The notes under the pieces were generated by a model. The model did no database searches and was not told the DNA's origin. It saw only the letters and a program-made list of their open reading frames with translations. Shown piece by piece: positions 45,254 to 56,458 of a stretch of DNA of 64,000 nucleotides. Every line of letters starts with the position of its first letter. Position 1 is the stretch's first letter. The translations under genes and the position numbers were made by a program. The stretch covers positions 41,852,935-41,916,934 of the forward strand of contig OX344764.1 in assembly GCA_947034895.1 (NCBI GenBank), read 5' to 3'. The DNA is from Rhytidiadelphus loreus (taxonomy: Eukaryota; Streptophyta; Bryopsida; Hypnales; Hylocomiaceae).

Positions 45254-48190
45254 TCACTTGGGTGCATCTGGCTGGTTGACTGGTAAAGAAGCCTGGACTT
45301 CCGGCAGCTCAAATAGAGCCTTGCCAATGCGATCAATTGTTGGGAACTGTGTCTGAAAGTCCCACAGGATGCAAAGTCATCTTCATGTTCAAATCCTTGT
45401 TTTGGTATTCTGACACTCCTCTCAACCGCATTACAACCACTTTAAGAACTCCCTTCGTAGGTTGGCGGCAAAGAGCCAACTAAACCATTACATTATTAAC
45501 CAGTTCTAGCAGGATCTCTTTGCCTCGCACGAAAATAGGGACCTTGCTAGTGAGGAGTCGGTGAAAACTTTACACCCTGTCTCCATTCCCTTGGTGAGAC
45601 ATATGAACTTCTATTAGCATCTCATGCATGTTCACAACTCGAAATGTAAAAGTTGTCCAATCTGTTCTCCAATGTGAACACAACAAAACAAATTTTTGGA
45701 AGATATAGGAAGAATGTAGAATTCCAGAGTGTGCCATAGAGAGGGTTGAGTTTAATTGAAATCCCTCCACAAGGGACCCAGGGATATTCCAATCTCAAGA
45801 GAGGTGTCACAAAAGGCCTAAGGGAGAAAATCTCAAGGTTATAGAGTGTTATGACAGTCTATTCTCAGAGTATACGATGTCAATGCACGAAAACAAATCC
45901 ACGACAAGCATTGGACACTTAGTACTTACCACGTCAACCTTAAAGCGGTTTGCGTTGCCAACTTGCGGCACCAGAAAAACATCTGCCTGCACAGTCCCCA
46001 GACCCACATGCCATAGTTTCAGCTATGGTTGAATGTGAAAATTCACAAAGGAAATTCACGAGGGGTATGCTGTCCTTACCAGTGTCAGTTCATCGCCGAC
46101 TGAATATTTTCCAGCCACTGTCGTCAAAAGCTGTTCCAGCGCTGCAACCAGATATAAACAAGTATTTCAGTGATCGAGTAACCACGAGTTCAAATCTAGT
46201 CGGGTGAAAGGATCAAAAGAAATTAGTAATATGGAAAATACTAAATTAAGCATAATGTCTAGGTCACTAACCAGTAAATCCTATTTTGATGTGGTCGCTA
46301 GCCCACTTGACTCGAGCATCTGCATCTGCTATTTCTTCAACCATGTTCTGTTTCACAGCATCAGCAAGTGTTACTAAAAACTTAAAATGGACTGTGCTCA
46401 ACTGAAGTAAAAGTGAATCAAATGAATGAAAGCATAACATTCTTGAGGAGCTGCCCCAACACCATTGAACTAGGAATTCAGATTCTTTTTGAGCACTCTC
46501 TTGAGATCGCTCTGTTAGGAGGTACCAAGAGCTACAACAAAAAAACACGCATCCAACACTCACTGAGCACCATGCATGCTTTACAGTGAATGCCAGACTT
46601 GAGTCTTTTTCTGGTTACCATCTACAGTGGAGAAGGACGAGTTCTCACAATTGCTAAAGAATGTTGTGCATACAAACGGGTTAATGTGAAGAGTTTCAGA
46701 GTAGGGATACCAAGGTTCCCAGGTTTTGAAGGGGCTGAATATTTGCTCCAATCAGGTACACCACCTGCCACACAGTTGGATGTCAGATAATTTGATCCCA
46801 GGACTTCATGAAAAAATATCTTTCAGACTTGGTGACCCACGCTCCTGAGGAACTAAAAAACCACTCAACAAGTAAGATTATTCCGAGCATGCATATAAAT
46901 CACTAAAATTCGGATTATCATATACATCAGGAACATACACTACATGATGTTGCTGTTGTGCTTTTGCAAGATTGGATCCTTACCTGACGCACAATTGCTC
47001 TCTTCACCAGGTCCACAGGCAATAAAGGCCTTTTATCAGGGAACCTTTCTTCGAAGTACTGCCCCACCATTACAGTCCCAAAACGTTACTGCAAGCCTAT
47101 AGATGATACCCTCAATACCTGAATAGTGATGAGAAACTTTGAATTCATCTGCAGAGCTATGTCTTTGAAATAAAACTGATATAGGCATACCATAACAATG
47201 GCCATGGAATCCGCTATGTGAACCCCATCGACCTCCACAGCTGGGACGTACTGGAGAGGACTTATCTTTTTGTATTCTGTAAGCAACAAAATTGCAGCAA
47301 CTTGTAAGCACGATCACTGAAACTGGATCACACAACATAAGTGAGCTAGTCGCTCAAGAACCATGAAAAGCAGACTCTTCGTTCAGAGTACAAATACCCT
47401 CGGATTTATGCTCCCCCTTGGAAAGGTTTAGTGGTTTGTACTCATAAGGAATGCCTGCACATTCAAGTTGAGCGTCAGAATATTATTATAGAGCTCCAAA
47501 GGCGCGAACTATCCAGGAGAAAATAGGCTATGTAAAGTTGTAATACACTCAAACCTCTTTAATATCATCGTCTCTAATACCATATCAAATATCATATCAG
47601 ACGTCATACTCTAACATCGTCTCAAATATCATATTCTCTCACCAAACCCTAGAGAATAGACGTACCTAGTTTCAGACTCACTATGTAGTTCGCAAATGAG
47701 GTTTGTATGACCAACTGAAGCTACAAGCTATGGCCTAGAAGATGCCCAAAACTTTGAAGTTTTGACACCAAGTCATCAGAATACAGAAGTTAAACTAGCT
47801 TCTCACAAATAACAATAAAAACACACTGTGTAATGACTTGTTGGCTACAGTAATAGTTTAAAAACCTCAAAAGTAGATTCCGATCATCCTACGAAAGTAT
47901 TCAAAATCAATCTGCTAGAATGTTGAAATTTTCAGAAGAATCAGCATGGACGGTCCTATTAAATTGTAAGGAGGAGAAGCAACTAAATTCTGGTAATTGT
48001 TCACCAGTACAATATTACGTTAAAAAATGCCATACAATCTCGTGTATTTTGGGCGCCTAGGCTATGACGTTAAAGAGGCACGGATCCAAAAGAGTGTCAA
48101 ACCTTTGAGTCCAAGAGCCAACCGCACCCGCCATGTGCACGAGCTCGCATAGAAACCCCACATCGTCACGGTGCTCACCTCCGTTCCCAT
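45254..48190 (-). CDS. GSTZ1: zeta-class glutathione transferase / maleylacetoacetate isomerase
   Basis: It isomerises maleylacetoacetate to fumarylacetoacetate in tyrosine breakdown, using glutathione, in the cytosol. Nine exons in transcription order: 48190-48103, 47454-47398, 47276-47191, 47058-46984, 46764-46711, 46347-46272, 46141-46080, 45986-45930, 45346-45254. All phases match and all introns are GT-AG. The product is about 215 residues, near the usual 215-225. Exon 1 has the zeta signature YASSCTWRVRLALGLKG, with Ser/Cys near the active site. Exons 2-3 complete the thioredoxin-fold domain (VPAVEVDGVHIADSMAIVM, the glutathione-binding D-S pair). Exons 4-9 form the helical domain (ANIQPLQNLGTL, KYSVGDELTLADVFLVPQ). 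The start at 48190 gives MGTEVSTVTMWGFY; a second ATG ten codons on is possible. No lesion was seen. Large introns separate exons 1-2 and 8-9. Confidence 0.9.
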
Positions 48191-48669
48191 CTGCAAGAAT
48201 TCTCCCCACCCCCAAATGAAAATCCTGAAAGTTTTCTCGATAAAGTCTAATTCACCACATGCCCTTTTCAAAAAACAAAAATGCTAACATATGCTCACCC
48301 CAGAACCTGAAATAGGTATCGAAATTGCAGTTCTCTAACGAGTTTCATGCCACAGAAATTCCTCGAGAAATGCACCAGTCCTCTAATAAACAGCAAGAAT
48401 ACTTTCAGGAATTGGACACGAAAAGAAGAAAGAACAGAGCGAAGCGAATTCGGCTCACTGTGGGGCTGCCGGCTTTGGCCATGTTGCGATGGATTGGAAC
48501 ACTTGATCGGATCACCCTCAAAGGAATTCTCAGCTGGATGTTCAGCAAGGTGGCGCACAATTTGCAAGAAGCAGAAGTCGGAACAAGAGAGACAGGCTGC
48601 CAGGGGAACATCCTAAAACCCCTTCAGAATGCCTCCCCAGCTATTTCCTCAGCTATTTCCTCAACTTTT
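48191..48669. other. upstream region of GST zeta gene
   Basis: The presumed promoter and 5' leader of the minus-strand GST zeta gene occupies about 480 bp and is cut off at 48670 by the Copia insertion. The open frames here (48325-48675 plus, 48295-48567 minus) are unrecognised and overlap each other. The short direct repeat AGCTATTTCCTC occurs twice at 48640-48662. Confidence 0.4.
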
Positions 48670-48899
48670 TGTTGAGAATAAAATACGAAACAAAATCGCA
48701 AAGCAACTAAGACACACAAAATACACTCAAAGAATACTAAACTTCATTAGGGAGTTTTGAAGTATATACAATGAAGAAAGGAGAGAGACAATGAATAGTT
48801 GTCTTCTCCTATTGGTCATGAGGAATTCATCTAATCCTCATGACACGTGTCACTCACCATTATGGTGAGCGTTCACATTAGAAACTACGTTTCTTAACA
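48670..48899 (-). repeat. 3' LTR of the Copia element (left copy)
   Basis: This 230-bp LTR appears identical to the copy at 54956-55185. It contains CACGTGTC and the imperfect palindrome CTCACCATTATGGTGAG. Confidence 0.92.
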
Positions 48900-49453
48900 C
48901 TCCTCCTCGCTCAGCATAATATAAGTAAAATATTATAAAATAATAATCTAATATAAACTAGCCGATGGTATGTATAAAATCAATCGAAAACTAGTTGTTG
49001 TCGCCAAGTCGTGGATTTGGTCGGCTGGTTTCGTAAGTCGGTGGTCAACCAATCGGTCCGAGGTTCGATACTCGTCGGCCTCGTCGACTGATTTGGGAAA
49101 CTCACGGCTTGACATTGTTAGTGAGGCAGGAATAAACAGTCGACCCGCTATCCTACCCCTGAGCTGTGATGTGACAAGATGCAGGGCACCCCAAGATGGT
49201 TAACAAACTCCAGCATTGAACTCCAAACCGTGGTTCTCACCACGACCCCACCTTTTTCTATTCGATATAAGATTTTATGGTTATTGCCTCATTAAAACCT
49301 TATCTGAGAAAACCTTGGTTATATTCAAGGATAAAACCACAGATGAAGGAAAAAGAGTACAACTCCTTTATCAATCCATTCTCATAGTAAAACCCTGTGG
49401 GAAAAAATCTATAGAAGGATATCAAAAGGATCAATAAATTTCATAATGGAAAT

Positions 49454-51913
49454 CTATTGAATTTCTTGTTCTAAAATACTAAATCGCCGCATTCCAATAT
49501 CATGGACAAGTCGACGATGGGTAGATGCTGGAAGAGCCTTGGTAAAAAGATCAACTAGATTATTTGCTGATGCAATTTTCTTGATCTCAAGTACTTTGTC
49601 TATAATCAAATCATTAGTATAGGTGAAATATTTTGGATCTATATGCTTTGTGCGATCACCTTTAATAAAACCTGCTTGCATTTGAGTAACACAAACACTA
49701 TTGTCTTCGTATAAAACAGTCGGAGAATTATCATAAAATAATCCACAATTTGTTCGAATGAACTTGTCAATCGATCTTAACCAGATGCATTCTCGAGATG
49801 CTTCATGTAAAGCAATAATTTCTGCATGATTCGATGATGTTGCGGTGATAGTTTGCTTTACTGATTTCCAAGATATTGCAGCTCCATGTCGCAAGAAAAC
49901 ATAGCCTGTTTGAGATTTTGATGTTGCAGGATCTGATCTATATCCAGCATCAGCATATTCAACCAATGTTGGATCTCGTGATTGAGTATAGTGTAGTCCC
50001 AAATCTTCAGTTCCTTTCAAATAACGAAAAATGTGTTTGATGCCATTCCAATGTCGAAGTGTAGGTCGAGCACTATGTCTTGCAAGAACACTAACTGCAA
50101 ATGCAATATCAGGCCTTGTAGATGTAGCTAAGTATAAAAGTGCTCCGACCGCAGCGAGGTATGGATAGTTTTCACCCAATGTTGCCTCCTCCTCCTCGCA
50201 AGGACGGTAAGGATCTTCACCCTTTGAACTTCGACCTACCATAGGTGATGATAGAGGATATGCATCAAGCATGTTGAATCTTTTCAAGATTCGGTTGATA
50301 TACGTCGTTTGAGAAAGAAAAATACTACCATCTTTCAAATGAAGAACTTGTAATCCAATACAAAAAGTAGTTTTGCCAAGTACTTTCATTTCAAACTCAC
50401 GAACAAGAAGCCGAGTAGCTGCAATGCATGCTGGTTTGGTACCTATAAGGTTCAAATCATCAACATAAACAACAATGATGACAAAATGATCTTTGTCTCT
50501 TTTGATAAAGAGACATGGAAGCAATGCATCATTAATAAAATGATTCTCAATGAGAAATTGTCGTAGGCGTTGATACCACATGCGTCCAGATTGTTTGAGA
50601 CCATATAATGCACGTTGTAATTTAACGCTACGAAATTTGCCTGAAATAGTTGCACTTGAATTTGTAGATTCAAGGCCTGGTGGGACTCGCATGTAAATAT
50701 TAGTATGAAGTGAGCCATATAGATAAGCGATAACAACATCTATAAGTCTCATCTCAAGAATGGCATGAACTGCCATTCCGAGAAGATATCGGAAGGTAAT
50801 AGTATCCATAACTAGTGAATACGTGATATCGTAATCAATGCCAAATTTTTGTGTAAATCCTTGAGCAACAAGACGAACTTTGTAGCGAATAATCTGACCT
50901 TTGTCATTTCGTTTGCGTACAAAAACAAGTTTGTATCCAAGAGGTCGTGAGTTAAGATTATTCACGATAGGTCCAAAGACTTGTCTCTTGCGCAAAGATT
51001 CATACTCCTCCTCAATAGCAGCTTTCCACTTGAGCCAATCAGAGCGATTCATCGCTTCTTCAATAGTACGTGGCTTGGGATCATCTTTTTCGCAAGAAAG
51101 ATGTTCTACAACCATAGAAATGAAATTTTCATCCATGTCAATACTTGCTCTATCCCATATGTGGCCAGTACCACAGTACATCACAGATAATTCTGTGTTC
51201 AAGTGAGATACATCTTCTTTAGAAGAAGATGAATGAATAAAATCGGAAGTTGTTGCTATAGATAGAGAAGGATTAGCAACATCAGAGATTGTCTTGCGTT
51301 TACGTGGGTGCTTATCTGGTCCACGAGTCCGTTTGGCCAAAGATTGAGGAGTAGAAATAGTTGTAGTATCTGGTACAAAAACTCGAGCAGGAAGATTTCG
51401 GGCTTCATTCAATGGAGTTTTTGTAATCCGTGGTGCATCATTAAAACCATCAGGAGTCTGATCCGCAATCTTTTGCAAATGCAAAATTTTGGCAACTTCA
51501 GTTTCAGCCAAGGATGATTGTGGATCAGGATTTGATGTAAGTGTTTGAGGTGCTTGAAATGTAATACCAGAAGAAGTCTCTGGAATAAATGCTCCTCCTC
51601 TTAGAGATGGAAATACGTCTTCTTCAAACCGACAGTTGGCGAAACGCGCACGAAGTAATGTACCAGTTGAAGGATTAATGTATCGAATAATGCTGGGAGA
51701 GTCAAATCCAACATAGATGCCTTCTTGGCGATGAGCGCCAATAGTATGACGTTGAGGTTCTGCAATTGGAACCCAAACACGGCATCCGAATAGTCGCAAA
51801 TGAGATACATTGGGAACTCGTCCTGAAAGAAGTTCTTGTGATGAAGCGATTTCTACAGATGAAGGACGAAGTCGAATCAAAGTTGCAGCATGTAGAACTG
51901 CATGTCCCCACAT
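49454..51913 (-). CDS. Copia pol, C-terminal part: reverse transcriptase and RNase H
   Basis: This 819-codon open frame continues the pol polyprotein after the TAA at 51914-51916. It begins with the end of the integrase region (MWGHAVLHAATLIRLRPS), then a variable Ser/Thr-rich linker. The reverse transcriptase follows (VFVRKRNDKGQIIRYKVRLV, VVIAYLYGSL and the catalytic YVDDL), then RNase H (LVEYADAGYRSDPATSKSQT and SSNHAEIIAL). The two catalytic aspartates of YVDDL are present. It ends at a TAA shortly before the polypurine tract. It is intact in itself but lacks a natural start because it was part of a longer polyprotein. Confidence 0.92.
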   Translation of the reverse strand: MWGHAVLHAATLIRLRPSSVEIASSQELLSGRVPNVSHLRLFGCRVWVPIAEPQRHTIGAHRQEGIYVGFDSPSIIRYINPSTGTLLRARFANCRFEEDVFPSLRGGAFIPETSSGITFQAPQTLTSNPDPQSSLAETEVAKILHLQKIADQTPDGFNDAPRITKTPLNEARNLPARVFVPDTTTISTPQSLAKRTRGPDKHPRKRKTISDVANPSLSIATTSDFIHSSSSKEDVSHLNTELSVMYCGTGHIWDRASIDMDENFISMVVEHLSCEKDDPKPRTIEEAMNRSDWLKWKAAIEEEYESLRKRQVFGPIVNNLNSRPLGYKLVFVRKRNDKGQIIRYKVRLVAQGFTQKFGIDYDITYSLVMDTITFRYLLGMAVHAILEMRLIDVVIAYLYGSLHTNIYMRVPPGLESTNSSATISGKFRSVKLQRALYGLKQSGRMWYQRLRQFLIENHFINDALLPCLFIKRDKDHFVIIVVYVDDLNLIGTKPACIAATRLLVREFEMKVLGKTTFCIGLQVLHLKDGSIFLSQTTYINRILKRFNMLDAYPLSSPMVGRSSKGEDPYRPCEEEEATLGENYPYLAAVGALLYLATSTRPDIAFAVSVLARHSARPTLRHWNGIKHIFRYLKGTEDLGLHYTQSRDPTLVEYADAGYRSDPATSKSQTGYVFLRHGAAISWKSVKQTITATSSNHAEIIALHEASRECIWLRSIDKFIRTNCGLFYDNSPTVLYEDNSVCVTQMQAGFIKGDRTKHIDPKYFTYTNDLIIDKVLEIKKIASANNLVDLFTKALPASTHRRLVHDIGMRRFSILEQEIQ

Positions 51914-52582
51914 TTAGGCGGGCAAATTTGCATGTAAAAGCAAAGGCCTCGTAATAAGTTGAATTCGCTTGATGAAAGACTCCGCCAATCCATTTTGAGC
52001 ATGTTCATACGGAACTGAATATGTCAGATCAATTCCAGTAGCAATACAATAATCTTCGAAAGATTTGGATCGAAATTCTTGAACATTATCCATCCGAAGC
52101 GTTTTGATTGGATAATCAAGAAAATGAGCCTTAAACCGGATAAGCATAGAAAGTAAGTTGCCAAAAGCCAAATTTCTGGTTGATAGTAAGGAGACATGAG
52201 ATTGTCTGCCTGATGCATCAACCAAAACAAAAAAATATCGAAATGGTCCAGACATTGGTGTTATAGGACCACAAATATCACCATGCAATCTCGAAAGCAT
52301 TGGCGGTAATTCATTGGGCAGCTTCCATAGAGATGGTCTGGCAATTAATTTGCCTTGGATACATGCTTGACATAGTATCATGGAATTTACATCAGTGGGC
52401 TGTAAATTATGACCAAGAACACATGGAAGAATTTTCCGAAATAAAGTGGAGCCTGGATGACCAAGTCTTTCATGCCACAATGAAATTTTATTATTTTTAG
52501 AAGATAAAGCAAAACTAGATATAGATGGTGGTCGGATTGGAATCCGATACAAGCCACTAGCCGCAGCAAAGGCTGTTTCCAC
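51914..52582 (-). pseudogene. Copia pol, integrase part
   Basis: This block contains the gag-pre-integrase zinc-binding region (WHERLGHPG ... CQAC) and the integrase core, with the three acidic residues visible in LHGDICGP, RMDNVQEF and NGLAESFIKR. It is separated from gag-protease by a frame break and from reverse transcriptase by a single in-frame TAA (51914-51916). Ordinary translation would give no complete pol. Read-through or frameshifting at these points is possible but unproven. Confidence 0.88.
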
Positions 52583-53967
52583 TATTTTATTATTTTGTAC
52601 AAAACCAGAGCCTCTCGCCTATCTAGATTTTTGGTCGAGAGGTGAAAACCATTGGTGCGGATATCTCGATAGCTGATCAGGCTTCGAGGCGCAGAGGGAG
52701 AAAACATAGCACGCATGCATGTTATGGTGGTGCCCTCAGGCAAAATCACCTTTGCTGGTCCCTCCTGGAAACGAAACACATTCGATCCAGCCATAGTTAT
52801 TAAATTTCTGGTTTGCCAAGTTGAAAGATTATCAACGTCAAAAAATTGTTTATTTTGCAAAATAGTATGTGTGGTTGCAGAGTCAAGGAGCGCATCACAA
52901 GACTCACTAGTGGAGGTATCCTCAGCAACATGTGTTTCAAAATCTTCAGCTCCATATGGGTCCATAGACGCATCCATGGTATGAGTTTCACGACCTTGAG
53001 CTCGAAGTTTCTTGTTTTCTTGGAACATCTTGACAAAATAGTCTGATGTACGGCAAACATTGGCCAAATGGCCAACTCTACCACATTTGTGGCAAGTACG
53101 CGTCTCTGATGGATGCTTACCATGGTTTTGAGAAGAAGAATTGGTATTCTTCTTGTGCACATGACTCTGACCATAACCACTGGACTGTTTATGACGATGT
53201 TTCTTAAACTTTTGTGATTTAGGTTTGAAATGAGAAACCTTGACAGTATGAGACTCTGGTACTGTAGTCCCAATAGGGCGGGCTTCTGCATTGCGCAAAA
53301 GGATCTCGTTTTGCTTTTCAGCAAGAAGTAATAGAGACATGAGATCTGAGTGATTCTCAAATTTCATGTTTCTATATTGCTGGGCAAGTACAACAGAAAC
53401 CGGTGGAAATGTTGAGAGAGTTTTCTCAATCATTTCCTGTTCGATAATGGATTGACCACACAACCGTAATTGCGATATGATGCGGTACAATTCATTGTTA
53501 AAAGCAACAAGTGTTGGAAAATCCAACACTCGTAAATGGGTCCAATTGTGGAGAGCTCTAGGAAGGAACATCGTTTTCTGATGGTCAAAACAAGACTTGA
53601 GCTTCTGCCAAAGCTCATCTGTTTTTTCTATTTCTAAATACTGATGTTGTAATGCAGGAACAACATGGCGACGAAGCAAAAGTAAAGCTTTCCAGGAAGT
53701 GGAAGCGGAAACTGTGGTAGCAGGAACAGTGGAACCTGTGATAGTAGGAGCAGTGACACTTACAGTGGGAATAGTGTCAAAATTAATAGCATCTGATAGT
53801 CCCTCGGCAAATATATGTGCTTTGACCGTCCTTGCCCATAATAGATAATTGCTGCCGTTAGCTGCCAATTGTGTAAAAAAAAGAGGTTGAAGCCTTGGTG
53901 GCTCAATAATAGTAGCAGCCACCGGAATAGTCGTAGATGTAGCGACAGAAGATGTTGAAGTAGTCAT
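52582..53967 (-). CDS. Copia gag and protease
   Basis: This 461-codon open frame starts at ATG 53967 (MTTSTSSVATSTTI). The N-terminal two-thirds is a Copia gag capsid region (LAANGSNYLLWARTVKAHIF, ELWQKLKSCFDHQKT). A CCHC knuckle follows (CHKCGRVGHLANVC, spacing 2-4-4), then the protease motif LLDSATTHTIL, where the active site reads Asp-Ser-Ala. The frame ends at a TAG just before the integrase part resumes in another frame. The break lies in an A-rich stretch (52590-52605) and would be explained by one missing A. Confidence 0.92.
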   Translation of the reverse strand: MTTSTSSVATSTTIPVAATIIEPPRLQPLFFTQLAANGSNYLLWARTVKAHIFAEGLSDAINFDTIPTVSVTAPTITGSTVPATTVSASTSWKALLLLRRHVVPALQHQYLEIEKTDELWQKLKSCFDHQKTMFLPRALHNWTHLRVLDFPTLVAFNNELYRIISQLRLCGQSIIEQEMIEKTLSTFPPVSVVLAQQYRNMKFENHSDLMSLLLLAEKQNEILLRNAEARPIGTTVPESHTVKVSHFKPKSQKFKKHRHKQSSGYGQSHVHKKNTNSSSQNHGKHPSETRTCHKCGRVGHLANVCRTSDYFVKMFQENKKLRAQGRETHTMDASMDPYGAEDFETHVAEDTSTSESCDALLDSATTHTILQNKQFFDVDNLSTWQTRNLITMAGSNVFRFQEGPAKVILPEGTTITCMRAMFSPSAPRSLISYRDIRTNGFHLSTKNLDRREALVLYKIIK

Positions 53968-54955
53968 GATGTAGAATGAAAAATGGCTTCGTAGAGAAAT
54001 TAGGGTTGAGAAAGAAAATTAGGGTTGAGAAAGAAAATTAGGGTTTGAAAAGAAAAAATTAGGTTTTTAAAAAAAAAAAAGATAAAGATAAAGATGAAAT
54101 TGGAGATAAAGATAAAGATAAAATAAAGATATAAAATAAAATAAAATAAAATAAACTAGTAAATAGTAAGTGGTAAATAGAAAGTAGTAAGTAGTAAGTA
54201 GTAAGTAGTAAAATTAAAATAGAAAGTAAAATGAAGATAAAGATTAAAATAAGAGATAAAGATAAAGAGTGAGATAAAGATAAAGAAAATTTAAAAATTT
54301 AAAAATTTAAAAATAAAAATAATATTTATGAAAAGTCAAAATAAATAAAATGAAAATGAAAAATACTTGGGGTTTCAAGAGACAACCGAGAGAGATTGAT
54401 GTGAAGGGGAAGGAAGAAGAAATGTTCAAAGGAAGGGGAAGCGGCAACTAAATGAAAGCAAAACAAAACAAATTGAAGCCGCAAGGAAGAATTAGGAGTT
54501 AGAGCGTTGGAAGGAAGTGATGGGGAGGGTTAGAAGAAAAACTGAATAGGCACAGGGAGTGGACGGGAAGGGGAAGGGGAGCCAGGCGGAGGTGGAGGGG
54601 GGAGCTACAGGCGGAGGGGGAGCCTGATGGTAGCAGACGCTGGTGAGGGAGGCAGACGCTGGTGAAGGAGGGGGTGACAGGGTGGAGGGAGCTGGGTGGA
54701 GACGAAGGTGCGGCAGGGAGGATGGCCGGCAGGGGCTTGGGCGGAGGGAGCCAGAGAATTGGTAGGCGGAAGGTAGGAGGTCGGCAGAAGCCGAAGGAGG
54801 GGGGGGCAGGCCGGCAGAGAGTCCAGAGAGAGGAGGGAAGAAACAAAGGATTTTTAGGAAACCCTTTCTAAGAAAGTCTAAATCGGATGCTAAAAAAAAA
54901 TTTAAGCAAATGTGTGAGAGCGTTGGAACGAGAATATGAGAGCGTGCTGATAACG
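53968..54955 (-). other. Copia 5' leader with simple repeats and proline-rich open frame
   Basis: The leader between the 5' LTR and gag is unusually long, about 990 bp. Its gag-proximal half (53990-54360) consists of GATAAA and AGTAGTA-type simple repeats. Its LTR-proximal part (54500-54860) is a purine-rich tract on the plus strand, so the minus strand has a 166-codon Pro/Ser-rich open frame (54492-54992) that begins inside the LTR. It has no recognised domain and is probably a by-product of the composition. Confidence 0.6.
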
Positions 54956-55185
54956 TGTTGAGAATAAAATACGAAACAAAATCGCAAAGCAACTAAGACA
55001 CACAAAATACACTCAAAGAATACTAAACTTCATTAGGGAGTTTTGAAGTATATACAATGAAGAAAGGAGAGAGACAATGAATAGTTGTCTTCTCCTATTG
55101 GTCATGAGGAATTCATCTAATCCTCATGACACGTGTCACTCACCATTATGGTGAGCGTTCACATTAGAAACTACGTTTCTTAACA
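54956..55185 (-). repeat. 5' LTR of the Copia element (right copy)
   Basis: This 230-bp LTR appears identical to 48670-48899 and is followed by the target duplication CTTTT at 55186-55190. It should carry the element promoter, directing transcription leftward. Confidence 0.92.
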
Positions 55186-56458
55186 CTTTTCACACTAAAG
55201 ATGTATTTGCACTTGGTGTTTAAAAGAGTGTTGTTATACTAAGGGTCTTAGGAACGATGCCTAATGCCCTACAATGAAAGCATGATCATTTCGAGTTTTC
55301 ATTCTGTAATGTCTCTTGAGAGCCTGTTAATGCTAGTGGGAATGTAGATCTTGAGCTTTTTAGACAAAACAAAGAAAAATTCAGTTGAAAGATCTTCATT
55401 TCTGTAATTTTTTCATATCCTTCAATCTAGACATGAATTGATTGAGAACATTGCACAAAAATCATGAAGCAGTGATTGCCATTTTAGTGTATGAATGGAG
55501 AAAAAACAATCCCACCCATATATGGGGTGTAGTGTCTACTAAAAGCTCTTTGAAAAGATACTATATGTGTTGGGATTTGAGGTAATTGCACCTAATTATG
55601 GCATTTGAAGAAGCAATTGAGGATTGTTTCTATTATTGAATTGCCTAATTTTTTGTTCAATTCCTTTGAAAGTCAAAAGGATATTTTAGATTTTTTTCTT
55701 ATGTATTTTTTGACACTTTATGAATATCAAACTAAGAATTTTCAAAGCAATTTGAGTCTCTTGTAAATTAAGGCAAAATTCTAGGTTAAAATATGTAGGG
55801 ATGACAAGTAGATGTAGTCAAATGAAGTGATCTTGTCACTAAGGCAATTTACCATATTAAGTTATAAAATTCTATGATGAATAGGTACATTGTTCATTTT
55901 ATATTTCCCTTGAAAGTCATTCATTGGACACTTCAGGTCTTTTCCCTTTCAAGGTTAAAATAAATTCCATTCTTACTAGGTGTCAAGAGTAGTGTTAACA
56001 AATGTTTTAAGAATGAATTAAAATATGCTTTTGAAGTGGATTTTCTTTGCCAACACCAACAAGTGCACAAATGTACCTAAATTTGACCCTTTTATGATAT
56101 CTTCCAAGAAGGAAAGCCACGTACTTTGATTTTGGAGAAACGTCCAGTCTAGCAGTGTGAACGCGATCACCAAGGCGGTGCTCACTTCGGTCTTCTTCTT
56201 CGTTTTGCGATTCATCAAAGGAAGGAGATCCGCAGAGGATCCTGGCAGGAAGGGTAGAGCTTGCGAGCTCCAGGCAAGCTCCACGGAAACCCTAAAACAC
56301 CATCGCCACAGAGGATACATGGCATGCGTACCTAGCAATCATTTCATGGACTGGCACACATTGTAGAGTATTTTGTTACACAACAATAATACGCACCCTC
56401 GGGGTGGCGCCCGGAACAGGGGAGAGGGCTGGGACTTAAGTTACGATCGCCGGCAGCG
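55186..56458. other. intergenic DNA and presumed promoter of P5A ATPase gene
   Basis: AT-rich DNA to about 56130 is followed by a GC-richer 300-bp stretch (56150-56458) that probably holds the promoter and 5' leader. Open frames in that stretch overlap on both strands and show no domain. No transposon end was found. Confidence 0.5.

Larger units (their letters stand above)
48670..55185 (-). mobile_element. Ty1/Copia LTR retrotransposon, recent insertion
   Basis: The 6516-bp element is bounded by 230-bp LTRs (TGTTGAG ... TTAACA) and a 5-bp target duplication CTTTT (48665-48669 and 55186-55190). Transcription runs leftward. On the minus strand the sequence next to the 5' LTR reads CGTTATCAGCACGCTC, a plausible primer-binding site, and GAGCGAGGAGGAG precedes the 3' LTR as polypurine tract. 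Gene order is gag, protease, integrase, reverse transcriptase, RNase H, the Copia order. The LTRs look identical by eye. Two defects break the polyprotein: a frame break at about 52590-52605 and an in-frame TAA at 51914-51916. Confidence 0.93.

Noticed and set aside
47540..47650. ATATCAT/CGTCTC-type repeats in GST zeta intron 1 as a transposon
   Set aside because: Short imperfect repeats occur, but no paired ends or target duplication could be identified.
49059..49085. tRNA-like T-arm (GAGGTTCGATACTCG) in the 3' part of the Copia element
   Set aside because: A T-arm-like stem-loop is present, but I could not build a matching acceptor stem, D-arm or anticodon arm around it.
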